From: Cyclobacterium plantarum
GTDB taxonomy: Bacteria > Bacteroidota > Bacteroidia > Cytophagales > Cyclobacteriaceae
Assembly (NCBI RefSeq): GCF_011290685.1
Contig: NZ_JAANYN010000010.1
Coordinates: forward strand, 124,001-188,000
Length of the DNA stretch: 64,000 nt
Direction: 5' to 3'
Under the pieces are notes generated by a model. It searched no databases and had not been told where the DNA came from. It worked only from the letters and a program-made list of their open reading frames with translations. Shown piece after piece: positions 18,607-27,491 of this stretch (its first letter is position 1; each line of letters starts with the position of its first letter). Made by a program: the position numbers and the translations under genes.

Positions 18607-20076
18607 TCAGACTGAACCAGGCGAAGGCAGGTCAAATTCCGCTCTTCTGGGATCATACAGCAACCGGTTGGCTTCAACGGACCTGTCTCCGACAAAGTGC
18701 TCTGCCTCTCCGTCAAACTCCAGCCAGGGACCAACAATATAATCTGCCTGATCCACGGGTACACCCATTCCATCTCTGGCAGTCTCATGAATTTTCATAA
18801 ATTCCTCGAAAGCCAGCTGATTGTCTCCAAACCTGCCGGCCTTTGCGTTAAATGGCACTTTCTCTCCTAATCTGTAAGAAATATTCATCAGGTGTCCCAT
18901 GGTACAACTGTAATGAGCATCATACATGTTACCATTGGCCATCATGGGATCATTGGCTTTACAAGCCGCAATAAAGCTCCCAAATGCACCTCCGGGTGTG
19001 ATGGCCACAGGTTTTGATGCTACATCTCTGGGCTGACTACCGTTATGGGATTGGTATTCTCCTCCCTCCATCAATCTCCCACCGTCTTCAAAATAAAAGC
19101 GATTGGTCACCTCCCTTTCGTAACCTTCGTGATTCACATTTCTGACATTGAAAAAGACATATTGCCCATTGGCAAACTCCGCAAGGGCAAACATGGTATT
19201 CGGGGTTTCGCCCTGATCATCCCAGCGGAACCTTCCTCCCAGTGCCATGACTCTTTTGGGATGGGTATTGGCCACTTCGTCATCAAGTGCCCAATAGGCG
19301 ACGTCAAGTTGGTGTGTACCCTGATTATTCAGTTCACCATTGCCTACCTGCCAAAACCAATGCCAATTATAATGAACCAGGTTTTCATGATAACCATCTA
19401 TGACAGAAGGCCCTTTCCATAAATTCCAATCCAGGTGATTTGGAGGATTGGTAACTGGACTGTATCCAATTCCTTCCCTCGGTTTACAGGCAAAACCATG
19501 GGAAACCTTCATCTTTCCATATTTTCCGGATTTGATTTCACCAATTTGATTGGCCCAGTTATCACTGCTCCTCCTTTGGGTACCATGCTGTACCACAATA
19601 CCATATTTCTGGGCTGCAGCGAGGGCAATTCGGCCCTCATGAACGTCATGGCTGGCGGGTTTTTCCACATAACAATGCTTCCCTGCCTGGGCTGCCCATA
19701 CCACCATCAATGAATGCCAGTTATTGGGTGTGGCCACACTAATGGCATCTATATTTTTGTCTTCCAGAACCCTTCTCACATCTTTTTCTCCCTTTACCTT
19801 ATTGCTATTGGTCTTTCCATCCCGAAGTCCCTGAACCCTCTCGCCAAGAACGCGACTGTCTGGATCTACAAGGTACGCAATCTCAGAATCCTTGTGTTCT
19901 GAAAATTCCCTGATATGGGTTTTTCCCCTGCCATTGACTCCACATACCGCAATCCTAAGCCTTTCATTCGCTCCCATAATGGATGCATAAGATTTGGCAC
20001 TGAAGCTCATGGCTCCAATGGTCAGACCACCGGCACCAAAAATGGATTTCTTGATAAACTCCCTTCTTTCTTTCAT
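18607..20076 (-). CDS. Gfo/Idh/MocA family oxidoreductase, exported
   Basis: A 489-residue member of the family, longer than the first copy in the window because of a C-terminal extension common in Bacteroidota. It starts MKERREFIKKSIFGAGGLTIGAMSF, a twin-arginine-like signal. The nucleotide-binding VCGVNGRGKTH and the VEKPASHD motif are visible. The HNGSQP and DNQLAFEEF regions near the end are typical of sugar-acting members of planctomycete/Bacteroidota type. It converges with the GNAT gene; 591 bp upstream has no gene. Substrate unknown. Confidence 0.87.
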   Translation of the reverse strand: MKERREFIKKSIFGAGGLTIGAMSFSAKSYASIMGANERLRIAVCGVNGRGKTHIREFSEHKDSEIAYLVDPDSRVLGERVQGLRDGKTNSNKVKGEKDVRRVLEDKNIDAISVATPNNWHSLMVVWAAQAGKHCYVEKPASHDVHEGRIALAAAQKYGIVVQHGTQRRSSDNWANQIGEIKSGKYGKMKVSHGFACKPREGIGYSPVTNPPNHLDWNLWKGPSVIDGYHENLVHYNWHWFWQVGNGELNNQGTHQLDVAYWALDDEVANTHPKRVMALGGRFRWDDQGETPNTMFALAEFANGQYVFFNVRNVNHEGYEREVTNRFYFEDGGRLMEGGEYQSHNGSQPRDVASKPVAITPGGAFGSFIAACKANDPMMANGNMYDAHYSCTMGHLMNISYRLGEKVPFNAKAGRFGDNQLAFEEFMKIHETARDGMGVPVDQADYIVGPWLEFDGEAEHFVGDRSVEANRLLYDPRRAEFDLPSPGSV

Positions 20077-20667
20077 TTTTTGGGTTTATTTTAAGGATAA
20101 TTTGAATAAGTAACCTTATAAATAAAAGAAAATACTTTTAGGAATCAAATAATATTTCTTCCTTTTGCAATTTTTGTCCTCGAACGGAATTTTGATTTTG
20201 AAATTAAAGCTTTCAACCAATGCCATTGAAACCGGGTTTAACTCCTTTGGAGGAGGGGCCCCACAAATGCATCTACCGAATCAAAATTCCAAAGACGACT
20301 TCACTGAGGCTTATTCCATAAGACCAATTTCTATTGAGAAAATAGAACAGCGCTACCCCTGATATCTGCGCCTTTTTGTGATATAGATTTACAACGGATG
20401 TTTTGGGAATGATGTCCAGCCGGTAATTTATTGGCTTTTGAAACCCAGCACATGAAAAACGAAACTGTTTGTTAATTAACCAACATGCGGTTCTTGAGAT
20501 TCACTTGACCACCCTCAGTTGGTCTGAAATGAAGAAATGCCAGGAAAATGATTGGTAATCCCAAAGCCTCATCCGGGCGAGTATGATTTACCAAGTCCAC
20601 GAACTTCTAAAAATTAAGCTAATAAATCACTGTTCAATTTACTTTACATAAAAAAATTGAGGTAAAA
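20077..20667. other. Intergenic region, 591 bp
   Basis: Between two leftward genes. No supported coding frame. It contains the 12-bp inverted repeat reported at 20186-20290; the remainder shows no recognisable motif or RNA gene. Confidence 0.5.
20186..20290. repeat. 12-bp inverted repeat enclosing a structured stretch
   Basis: GGAATTTTGATT at 20186-20197 is the exact reverse complement of AATCAAAATTCC at 20279-20290. The 81 nt between hold smaller self-complementary pieces (TTGAAA/TTTCAA, CTCC/GGAG, GGGGCCCC). It could be a structured RNA or a short palindromic element; a single copy was seen in the window. Confidence 0.4.
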
Positions 20668-20904
20668 TCAGGAAGCCTTAAGCAATGTGGTAATCAATTC
20701 AGAAGGTGTTTGTATATGCGCTACCTTTTCCTCTTCAAGCTCTCTTTTAAGCTCATACTCCAACTCAAAAATCAGGCCGGCCACAAAAATTTTGTCCATT
20801 CTCAAATCATTATAAAAATTTGCGGCTTTCTTTTTGCCTGTAAGCGGAATGCCGTAAGACTGAAATACGCCAATAGCTTTGCGCATTGCTGTGATGTTTT
20901 TCAT
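20668..20904 (-). CDS. Acyl-carrier-protein-like small protein lacking the serine
   Basis: A 78-residue acidic protein. Its C-terminal half, NFYNDLRMDKIFVAGLIFEL followed by EYEL...I-Q-T-PSELITTLL, lines up with the ACP pattern F-x-x-DL-x-x-DSL-x-x-x-EL-x-x-x-LE...I-x-T-x-x-x-x-I. The serine that carries phosphopantetheine is replaced by lysine (K38). The protein could therefore not be loaded in the usual way. The fold assignment is my own alignment by eye. It has its own -7 box upstream. Role unknown; it might be a structural or partner-binding ACP relative. Confidence 0.65.
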   Translation of the reverse strand: MKNITAMRKAIGVFQSYGIPLTGKKKAANFYNDLRMDKIFVAGLIFELEYELKRELEEEKVAHIQTPSELITTLLKAS

Positions 20905-20927
20905 TTTTACATAAATAAAATTTAACT

Positions 20928-20935
20928 CAAACTTA
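20928..20935 (-). promoter_or_regulatory. -7 promoter box for the ACP-like gene
   Basis: TAAGTTTG on the minus strand, 23 nt before the ATG at 20904, matches TAnnTTTG. No clear -33 element. Confidence 0.4.
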
Positions 20936-21052
20936 AGACGACATATCTCATGGATTTGTTGTGGGATAAATAGATTTTTTTAATTAAAATTTGTTAATCG
21001 CTGTCTGAAAAGCAGCCAAGCCTTATATAATTTCAAAAAAACAAAAATAGGA

Positions 21053-22348
21053 TCATTTACCAATACGCCTTCCCTTCTTTTTCAGCAGCTTAACATGCTT
21101 GGGCGAACCAATTACCTGTGACCCGTAAATGCCGGAATGGCCGCTAAAAAGGTAGGCCAATACGCATGCGAGACCGATGTACATTCCAGGTGCTGAGCCA
21201 AAAAGCTCTATCCCCATAAAGGTACAGGCCATCGGCGTATTTGTAGCGCCAGAAAAAACCCCGACAAAGCCCATCCCAGCCAACAAAGCCACCGGTAAAG
21301 GGGTCCATTCAGCCATTGCATTACCCAGTGTAGCCCCCACATAAAATAAGGGTGTTACCTCACCTCCCTTAAATCCTGCCCCGAGGGTAAGGGAAGTCTT
21401 TGCCGTTTTTATCAAAAAATCATACCAAGGCAAATCTACCGAAAACGCATCCACAATAGTCGGAATACCCAGACCAATATATTTGGTATCTCCCATCAAA
21501 AAAACAGAAGCGGCAATCATTACACCACCTACCACCGGTCTGAAGGGCGGATATTTGATTTTCCTGGAAAAAAACCCAGCCCAAAAATGAGTAGAAAAGG
21601 CAAACAGCCTCCCTGCAAGGCCAAAACAAATTCCAGCTGGAATGATCCATAATAACAGGATTAGGTCTAATTCAGGCACTAATGGAATGGTATAATGGGT
21701 ATGAGCCACCGCCCAAAGGTCCGCACAGGCATAATCCGCAATATAAGCTGCAAGAAATGCCGGCAAAATCGATTCGTACCGCAGTCTGCCGATCACCAGC
21801 CATTCCAGGGCAAATACCGCTCCTGCCAGGGGTGTGCCAAATACAGATGCAAAACCTGCTGCCACTCCTACGGTGATAACCGTTTTTCTATCGGTATCGG
21901 GAAGTTTAAACCATTTTGTAAATTGATCGGATATCGCTCCACCCATCTGCACGGCCGTACCCTCCCGCCCTGCTGATCCGCCAAAAAAATGGGTCATGAG
22001 AGTACCGAACAGCACCAACGGAACCATTCTTAATGGTATGATTTTTAAAGGATTATAAAACTCTTCCAGTAATTGATTGTTGCCCTTTACTACAGAATTG
22101 CCATACCTGTGGTATACCCAGCCAATGACAAATCCGCCAATAGGAAGGAATAAAATGACATAAATATTTGCTTCCCGAAATTGAGTGGCCCAATCCAGGC
22201 TGATCAAAAAGATTGCCGAAGCGGAACCTGCCAGTAAGCCAATTATGATAGATAGTAGCAGCCATCGAAAAGTGTAGCCAATGTTGGGTGCAAACTCCTG
22301 AAATAAAAATTTTCTTAGGGGCAATAAAATTCTGGTCCTCTTCAACAT
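21053..22348 (-). CDS. ClC-family transporter, probable fluoride exporter (CLC-F)
   Basis: A 431-residue inner-membrane protein of the ClC fold with about ten or more helices. The selectivity motif region reads GGSAGREGTAVQMGG instead of the usual GSGGSxGREGP, and GVFSGATNTPMACT is the C-terminal N-terminus-of-helix motif with a methionine near the position that is tyrosine in chloride ClCs. Both points, and above all the fluoride riboswitch in its leader, indicate a CLC-F fluoride/proton antiporter that protects against fluoride. I use the ATG at 22348; a TTG at 22381 would lie inside the leader hairpin. Confidence 0.85.
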   Translation of the reverse strand: MLKRTRILLPLRKFLFQEFAPNIGYTFRWLLLSIIIGLLAGSASAIFLISLDWATQFREANIYVILFLPIGGFVIGWVYHRYGNSVVKGNNQLLEEFYNPLKIIPLRMVPLVLFGTLMTHFFGGSAGREGTAVQMGGAISDQFTKWFKLPDTDRKTVITVGVAAGFASVFGTPLAGAVFALEWLVIGRLRYESILPAFLAAYIADYACADLWAVAHTHYTIPLVPELDLILLLWIIPAGICFGLAGRLFAFSTHFWAGFFSRKIKYPPFRPVVGGVMIAASVFLMGDTKYIGLGIPTIVDAFSVDLPWYDFLIKTAKTSLTLGAGFKGGEVTPLFYVGATLGNAMAEWTPLPVALLAGMGFVGVFSGATNTPMACTFMGIELFGSAPGMYIGLACVLAYLFSGHSGIYGSQVIGSPKHVKLLKKKGRRIGK

Positions 22349-22374
22349 GAAAGTGGTTTTTAAACGCTGCGCAT

Positions 22375-22397
22375 AAAACAAACCTGAAGTACAGGTT
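22375..22397 (-). terminator. Leader hairpin, possible riboswitch expression platform
   Basis: Read on the minus strand: AACCTG, 5-nt loop, CAGGTT, then TGTTTT. It begins 10 nt after the 3' end of the fluoride aptamer and 26 nt before the ATG, where a riboswitch-controlled terminator would be expected. The stem is short and the U tract interrupted, so efficiency is uncertain. Confidence 0.5.
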
Positions 22398-22407
22398 AGA
22401 AGTTGAA

Positions 22408-22504
22408 GCAGGAGTCATCAGCTGAACAAATACAGCGGTTTAAACCTGAAAAACCTATCCAAAAGAAAGGGGAAATCAGGAAATTTGGTGGAACCCCATC
22501 ACCA
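22408..22504 (-). promoter_or_regulatory. Fluoride riboswitch (crcB motif)
   Basis: Read on the minus strand, TGGTGATGGGGTTCCACC (22504-22487) fits the GGnGAUGGnnUUCnCC 5' core with GGUG/CACC pairing. Then AAACCGCTG, a loop, and CAGCTGATGACTCCTGC (22424-22408) match the AAACCGC and CUGAUGAnnCCUn 3' core; GCTG/CAGC forms the second stem. This is the conserved frame of the fluoride aptamer. About 40 nt are inserted between the two halves, with CCTGA/TCAGG able to pair as an extra hairpin. The gene downstream is a ClC-type transporter, a known target class for this riboswitch. Confidence 0.88.
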
Positions 22505-22511
22505 GATGCGA

Positions 22512-22519
22512 CAAATGTA
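22512..22519 (-). promoter_or_regulatory. -7 promoter box of the riboswitch transcript
   Basis: TACATTTG on the minus strand, 7 nt before the aptamer core begins. This places the transcript start right at the riboswitch. A -33 TTG at the ideal distance is not clear. Confidence 0.5.
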
Positions 22520-22705
22520 AGCAAACAAATTAAATTTTTCAGGAAGAGAATGAATAAAGCCGGGGACATCGACACATTTGATCTTAACAGGAAAAAGGCC
22601 TCCCAAAATAAGGCAGATCAAATTTTTTTGACGACAAAACAAAAATTTAGATGGAATGCTTTTTGATAGGATAATCATTCAGGTTATATAACTGTAATAT
22701 TTTGA

Positions 22706-23608
22706 ATGTCTATTATGCAAAAGATACTGATAACAGGAGGTTCGGGATTAATTGGGAAAGCCATCACTCAATTGCTGGAGGAGCAAGGCAAGGAAGTCGC
22801 ATGGCTGAGCAGAAATCCGGAGAAATACGCACAAAAAGCTTATTATTGGGATCCTGTACAGTATAAAATAGACCAGGAGTCGCTATACTGGGCGGAGGGC
22901 ATCATTCACCTTGCCGGAGAAGGTGTTGCGGATAAGCGCTGGACCGAATCCCGGAAAAAGGACATCCTGGAGAGCCGGGTTAAAAGCAGCAGGCTTCTTT
23001 TTGAGGAACTTGAAAAAGTTAAGGATAAACCCAAGGCATTTGTTAGTTCCAGTGCCGTAGGATACTATGGTTTTGATACCGGCGACAAACTAATCTATGA
23101 GGGGGAGCCCCCCGGCAGGGATTTTCTTGCGAAAGTGGTAAAAGAATGGGAATCGGAAGTTGAAAAAATTCAGGAAATAAAGATTCGAACGGTCATTTTC
23201 AGAACAGGAATTGTTCTTGCAAAAGATGGAGGAGCATTAAAGGAAATGCTTAAACCCCCTGTAGCAGCTCCTCTTGGCTCTGGAAGGCAGTACATGAGTT
23301 GGATACATTTACAGGATCTGGCCAGAATGTTTATTTTTGCCTTAGAAAATCATGGGCTTTCGGGTATTTACAATGCTGTAGGACCTGTGCCGGTAACCAA
23401 CAGCGTGCTAACTGAGCGGGCAGCTAGCTTCAAAGACAAACCTTTCGTTAAAATAGGTGTTCCAGCATTTGCATTAAAGCTACTTTTGGGAGAAATGGCG
23501 CAAATGGTGCTGGGCGGAAACCGGGTCAGCTCTGAAAAAATAGAAGGCACAGGATTCAAATTCAACTACGGAGACCTTAATCAGGCACTTCAACAAATAT
23601 TTCACTAG
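22706..23608 (+). CDS. TIGR01777 family NAD-dependent epimerase/dehydratase
   Basis: A 300-residue protein of the extended short-chain dehydrogenase group (YfcH/SulA-like, TIGR01777). TGGSGLIGKAI near the N-terminus is the Rossmann glycine motif; VSSSAVGYYG (about 113-122) contains the catalytic YxxxG-type tyrosine region; and the C-terminal DUF1731 part (KIGVPAFALKLLLGEMAQMVLGGNRVSSEK) is diagnostic of the family. Substrate is not known for the family. Start is ATG at 22706, with a second in-frame ATG at 22715. Monocistronic. Confidence 0.9.
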   Translation: MSIMQKILITGGSGLIGKAITQLLEEQGKEVAWLSRNPEKYAQKAYYWDPVQYKIDQESLYWAEGIIHLAGEGVADKRWTESRKKDILESRVKSSRLLFEELEKVKDKPKAFVSSSAVGYYGFDTGDKLIYEGEPPGRDFLAKVVKEWESEVEKIQEIKIRTVIFRTGIVLAKDGGALKEMLKPPVAAPLGSGRQYMSWIHLQDLARMFIFALENHGLSGIYNAVGPVPVTNSVLTERAASFKDKPFVKIGVPAFALKLLLGEMAQMVLGGNRVSSEKIEGTGFKFNYGDLNQALQQIFH

Positions 23609-23823
23609 TTTTGATAAATGGTTGTTCCTTTTCTAATTTAACTTAATACTTTCATGTGTTTATAATTGACCCCTAATGGTCATCCCGATTAGTCGGGGCA
23701 GGCTATAGAATCTTTGACGATTAAGATAATCCTTACCCTGGATTTTAATGATGATTTTAATCGTGTGGATTTCATGGCTAATTGTAAAAGTGCAATGACA
23801 TTGCGTCACTAAATCCTATATGT

Positions 23824-26373
23824 ATGAAAATCAAATTGCTAAGCAGCTTTTTTTTGCTGATAATTTTTGTGGCAAGGGCCCAGGAGGCAAGTCTGGATTA
23901 CTACCTGCCCGAGGATTTCACCTATGAGGCAAATATTCCCGAGCCTTCTGCTGTATTGGGTTTTGAGGTGGGGGAATGGCATGCCAACCATTCTCAGGTA
24001 GTTCAATATTTTACCGCAATTGCAGCAAGTTCACCTCGTGCAACCTTGATCAACTATGGCAGCACGTATGAAAAGCGGCCTCTGATAATGTTGGCCGTAT
24101 CCTCTCCTGAAAACATTGAAAACCTGGAAAGCATTAAAACGCAGAGGGCAGCTTTGAGAAATTCGAACGCCGCTCCGGGAAACATGCCTGTGGTCATGTA
24201 CATGGGCCACTCTGTTCATGGTAATGAACCCTCTGGTGTCAATGCGTCTCTTCTCTCTGCCTACCACTTTACCGCAGCCATAGAGCTGGAAGAAGATCTG
24301 GAAAATATGGTGCTTTTGATTGATCCTGCAATTAACCCTGATGGCATCAACCGCTTTGCCTCCTGGGTAAACAGCCACAAAAGTTACTTCCCCAGCGGAG
24401 ACCCAAATAACAGAGAACTCAATGAGCCATGGCCAAGAGGACGGACCAACCATTATTGGTTTGACCTAAACCGGGATTGGCTGCCCGTACAACACCCTGA
24501 GTCCCGTGGCAGAATAGAACAGCTTCAGGAATGGCTGCCCAACATCGTGTTGGATTTTCATGAGATGGGAACAAACAATACTTTCTTCTTTCAGCCCGGG
24601 ATACCCAGCAGGAACAACCCTTTAACCCCTGAAAAAAATTTCGAACTGACTGAGAGGATTGCTCAATACCATGCCCGGTATTTGGATGAAATTGGATCTT
24701 TGTACTATACAAAAGAAAGTTTTGACGATTACTACTATGGTAAAGGTTCTACCTACCCGGATATTCAGGGTGCAGTAGGGATTTTATTTGAGCAAGCCTC
24801 CTCCAGGGGACACTTGCAGGAAAATGCCTTCGGCGAAATTTCATTCCCCTTCACCATAAGAAATCAGTTTACCACAGCCCTTTCCTCATTCGAGGCTGCC
24901 CGGGACATGAGACAAGAGCTGAACCAATACATGGTGGATTTTTATCAGGAATCGAAGCAAGCCTACACCGAGGATGATGACAAGGCTTATATTTTTGGTG
25001 CTCAGGAAGATTATGGCCGGACCTATCATTTTGCTGATATTCTTCTTCAGCATGACATTCAGTTATACAGTCTGGAAGAAGATGTTACCCTCAATGGAGT
25101 ACCGTTTGAATCTGGTAAGTCCTTTATCGTCCCCTTGGACCAACCGCAGTACAAGCTGATCAAAACCATGTTTGAAACGCGTTCTACTTTTACGGATAGC
25201 CTTTTTTATGATGTTTCTACCTGGAACATGCCCATGGCTTTCAATGTAGATTTTATGGCACTCAGCAGCAAAATCCTTAACCTGGCGAAAGTGGAAGATG
25301 TGAGTGGGGGCCTGACTTTTAAGGAAGGAAGGGTACTTGGAGCTGCAGGGGCGTATAGCTATGCATTCGAATGGAAGGAATACTATGCTCCTAAGGCATT
25401 GTATCAGCTAATGGATAAAGGTTATCAGTTGAGACTGGCACACAAACCTTTCCAAAACCAGCTGGGGAAAATATTTTCCAGAGGTACAATACTGGTAGAA
25501 AAAGGAAATACAGAAAAAAGCGACGCGGCATTTTTTGATGACCTCAGCGAGGTAGCGAAGGGTACGGGAATCACGATTCATGCGTTGACAACCGGATATA
25601 CTTCTGGCATAAACCTGGGATCACCAAGTATAGACGTGCTTGAAAAGCCGTCAATCGCCATTTTGGTTGATGAGGGAGTAAGTAGTAGCGATGCAGGAGA
25701 AATCTGGCACCTGTTTGACCAACGGATGAATATCCCCATAACCCTGATACCTACAGGAAGGATGTCCTCTGCTGACCTGAACCGGTACAATGTCCTTGTT
25801 ATGCCATCCGGAAGCTATGGTTCCATCGGCAAAAATGGAATCGGAAAATTAGATACCTGGATCAGGAATGGCGGAACCCTTGTTGCCCGCGGATCAGCTA
25901 TGGACTGGTTGGCAAAGGAGGAACTTGCCTCATTCAATTTTCTGTCCAGGGAAGATTCCGCTGCTTTTTCTCAAAAACAATATGCCGATATGGATAACGA
26001 GCGGGGAGCCAAAGTTACAGGAGGTGCCATTTTTAAAGCGAAGTTGGACATCACTCATCCTGTAGCTTACGGGTATTCTTCCGAAGAAATCCACGTGTTC
26101 AAATCGGGAAATCAGTTTCTCAAACCGGCAAAAAATCCTTATGCCAATCCGCTGATCTACACAGCCGAGCCTTTGGCCAGTGGGTACGTTCATCCGGAAA
26201 ATCTGGAAATGATAAAGAACAACGGCGTCATTCAGGTTTCCGCCATGGGAAGTGGAAGAACAATAGGCTTTGTAGACAATCCGAATTTCAGGGCTTTTTG
26301 GTTTGGAACCAATAAACTATTTCTGAATGCTGTGTTCTTTGGGCAAACCATAAGCGGTGCTTCAGCAAGATAA
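23824..26373 (+). CDS. Secreted M14 zinc carboxypeptidase family protein
   Basis: An 849-residue secreted peptidase with a Sec signal (residues 1-19). The zinc motif is HGNE with H132 and E135, a third histidine ligand at H246 in LDFHEMG, and the catalytic glutamate at E323 in GILFEQA; DLNRDW lies between. The large C-terminal part, including a segment like class-I glutamine-amidotransferase folds (VLVMPSGSYG, about 655), follows as in other long Bacteroidota M14 proteins. Likely a periplasmic or outer-surface peptidase; substrate unknown. It is followed by a terminator and probably stands alone. Confidence 0.92.
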   Translation: MKIKLLSSFFLLIIFVARAQEASLDYYLPEDFTYEANIPEPSAVLGFEVGEWHANHSQVVQYFTAIAASSPRATLINYGSTYEKRPLIMLAVSSPENIENLESIKTQRAALRNSNAAPGNMPVVMYMGHSVHGNEPSGVNASLLSAYHFTAAIELEEDLENMVLLIDPAINPDGINRFASWVNSHKSYFPSGDPNNRELNEPWPRGRTNHYWFDLNRDWLPVQHPESRGRIEQLQEWLPNIVLDFHEMGTNNTFFFQPGIPSRNNPLTPEKNFELTERIAQYHARYLDEIGSLYYTKESFDDYYYGKGSTYPDIQGAVGILFEQASSRGHLQENAFGEISFPFTIRNQFTTALSSFEAARDMRQELNQYMVDFYQESKQAYTEDDDKAYIFGAQEDYGRTYHFADILLQHDIQLYSLEEDVTLNGVPFESGKSFIVPLDQPQYKLIKTMFETRSTFTDSLFYDVSTWNMPMAFNVDFMALSSKILNLAKVEDVSGGLTFKEGRVLGAAGAYSYAFEWKEYYAPKALYQLMDKGYQLRLAHKPFQNQLGKIFSRGTILVEKGNTEKSDAAFFDDLSEVAKGTGITIHALTTGYTSGINLGSPSIDVLEKPSIAILVDEGVSSSDAGEIWHLFDQRMNIPITLIPTGRMSSADLNRYNVLVMPSGSYGSIGKNGIGKLDTWIRNGGTLVARGSAMDWLAKEELASFNFLSREDSAAFSQKQYADMDNERGAKVTGGAIFKAKLDITHPVAYGYSSEEIHVFKSGNQFLKPAKNPYANPLIYTAEPLASGYVHPENLEMIKNNGVIQVSAMGSGRTIGFVDNPNFRAFWFGTNKLFLNAVFFGQTISGASAR

Positions 26374-26379
26374 TATAAT

Positions 26380-26417
26380 CCAGGAGTAGTACAAACCAGT
26401 GCTATTCCTGCATTTTT
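26380..26417 (+). terminator. Probable terminator after the M14 peptidase gene
   Basis: CAGGAGTAG and CTATTCCTG form a 9-bp stem (one G-U) around a 12-nt loop and are followed by CATTTTTA. It begins 7 bp after the stop codon. Confidence 0.6.
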
Positions 26418-26530
26418 ACATCTTGAAAATACATTTATCCTGTTTAAAAACACTCCTAAAGGATTATTTTTAATAAGCTACTTTATATTTTCGCATAGTT
26501 TTGCTTATTTTACTATTTCAAGCATAAAGT

Positions 26531-27037
26531 ATGGCTAAAAAACTCTTTCCTTTAGACAAGAATTACATTCTCCAACAGGCTCAGTTGGCTATGGAAAAGG
26601 AAATGATGGCCTTGATTTTAATTGAATTAAAGCAATCTTTCATTCTTCTTTTCAACCCCTTGCAACTAAAGGATGACACCTACCTGCAAATTCTCCAACA
26701 ACAGGAGTTTCCTCCAAATCACCTCTCCCTCATATACAGACAATTGGCGGGAATTTACCGCTTCAGATACGGGTCAAATCAATTGGAAATTCTATTTGAT
26801 GGTAAATCTCACTTTGACAAATACCAGGAAGATTGGGCTCTTTGCTTAAAAAAATGGCTGTATGCATTAGGGCAGCAGGAAGCATATGTGAAAACCATGC
26901 TCCGAATGACCCTTCTTTATGATAACCCTTCCCGGGCTGGTTTTGCTGAAAACAGGTGTAAATCAATCATCAACGAATACTTTGGGCTTTCGATAGTAAA
27001 AAGAAAAGGGGACCTTTTGATGAAAACCGGAACTTGA
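26531..27037 (+). CDS. Hypothetical protein (168 aa)
   Basis: I do not recognise a family. The protein is mixed alpha/beta with many aromatic residues, no signal peptide and no membrane helix, so probably cytoplasmic. TAGTTTTG at 26496-26503 is a possible -7 promoter box 28 nt before the ATG. It converges on the DUF4286 gene with 12 bp between the stops. Base composition looks like its neighbours. Confidence 0.75.
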   Translation: MAKKLFPLDKNYILQQAQLAMEKEMMALILIELKQSFILLFNPLQLKDDTYLQILQQQEFPPNHLSLIYRQLAGIYRFRYGSNQLEILFDGKSHFDKYQEDWALCLKKWLYALGQQEAYVKTMLRMTLLYDNPSRAGFAENRCKSIINEYFGLSIVKRKGDLLMKTGT

Positions 27038-27049
27038 TGACAAGAGCAG

Positions 27050-27355
27050 TCAATCCACAGATTCTAAAACCGATCTGAAGGATACAAATTGACTTCCAAA
27101 TTTTTCTACAATTTCCTCCCGCAATACCGGCGCATACTTCTGTTGGAAAAATTCCAGGTCCTCCATTCCCTCAGTAAAAAATTGGGCAGAAAAATTCACC
27201 CCATCACCATTGTCCTCCTGAAGAAGTCTGAAGAAACGTTTTTCAAAAAACAAGCCTGTTTGCATCACTTTTGGCAAATACTCAAATTTCATCCACTCAA
27301 CAAACTCAAATTCTCTTTCCTTGTCAATATTGATGGTAATATTATAAAGTATCAT
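27050..27355 (-). CDS. DUF4286 family protein
   Basis: A 101-residue protein, MILYNITINIDKEREFEFVE at the start and the QFFTEGMEDLEFFQQKYAP block later, matching DUF4286, a small Bacteroidota family with a ferredoxin-like/dimeric barrel look. Function unknown. TACTTTTG (27426-27419, minus strand) is a possible -7 box. It is divergent from the carotenoid operon, sharing a 136-bp gap. Confidence 0.85.
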   Translation of the reverse strand: MILYNITINIDKEREFEFVEWMKFEYLPKVMQTGLFFEKRFFRLLQEDNGDGVNFSAQFFTEGMEDLEFFQQKYAPVLREEIVEKFGSQFVSFRSVLESVD

Positions 27356-27450
27356 TGGTTTAACTATTTTTTTTTAATTTTGGCTCGCATTTCACGACCC
27401 TACTTAACAATTTAGAAACAAAAGTATAAAAAATCAATTAACATTAGACA

Positions 27451-27472
27451 GTACCAAAATTGTACCGAAAAC
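27451..27472 (+). promoter_or_regulatory. Tandem 11-bp direct repeats upstream of the carotenoid operon
   Basis: GTACCAAAATT is followed immediately by GTACCGAAAAC, two near-identical 11-mers ending 19 bp before the ATG of the first carotenoid gene. CarH/LitR repressors bind 11-bp-spaced direct repeats, and this operon encodes such a protein, so the repeats are a candidate operator. They also lie between two divergent genes. Inferred, not tested. Confidence 0.45.
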
Positions 27473-27491
27473 CAAACCATTTTACCCGGCC

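Noticed and set aside
20165-20362. 65-aa frame in the large intergenic region
   Set aside because: No ATG start, overlaps the inverted repeat, no recognisable pattern.
22403-22666. Plus-strand frame over the fluoride riboswitch leader
   Set aside because: It lies antisense to the riboswitch, has no family-like sequence and the conserved RNA explains the bases.
23684-23697. Hairpin CCCGATTAGTCGGG after the TIGR01777 gene
   Set aside because: Too short, with no T tract, to call a terminator; could be a common intergenic repeat but only one copy is seen here.
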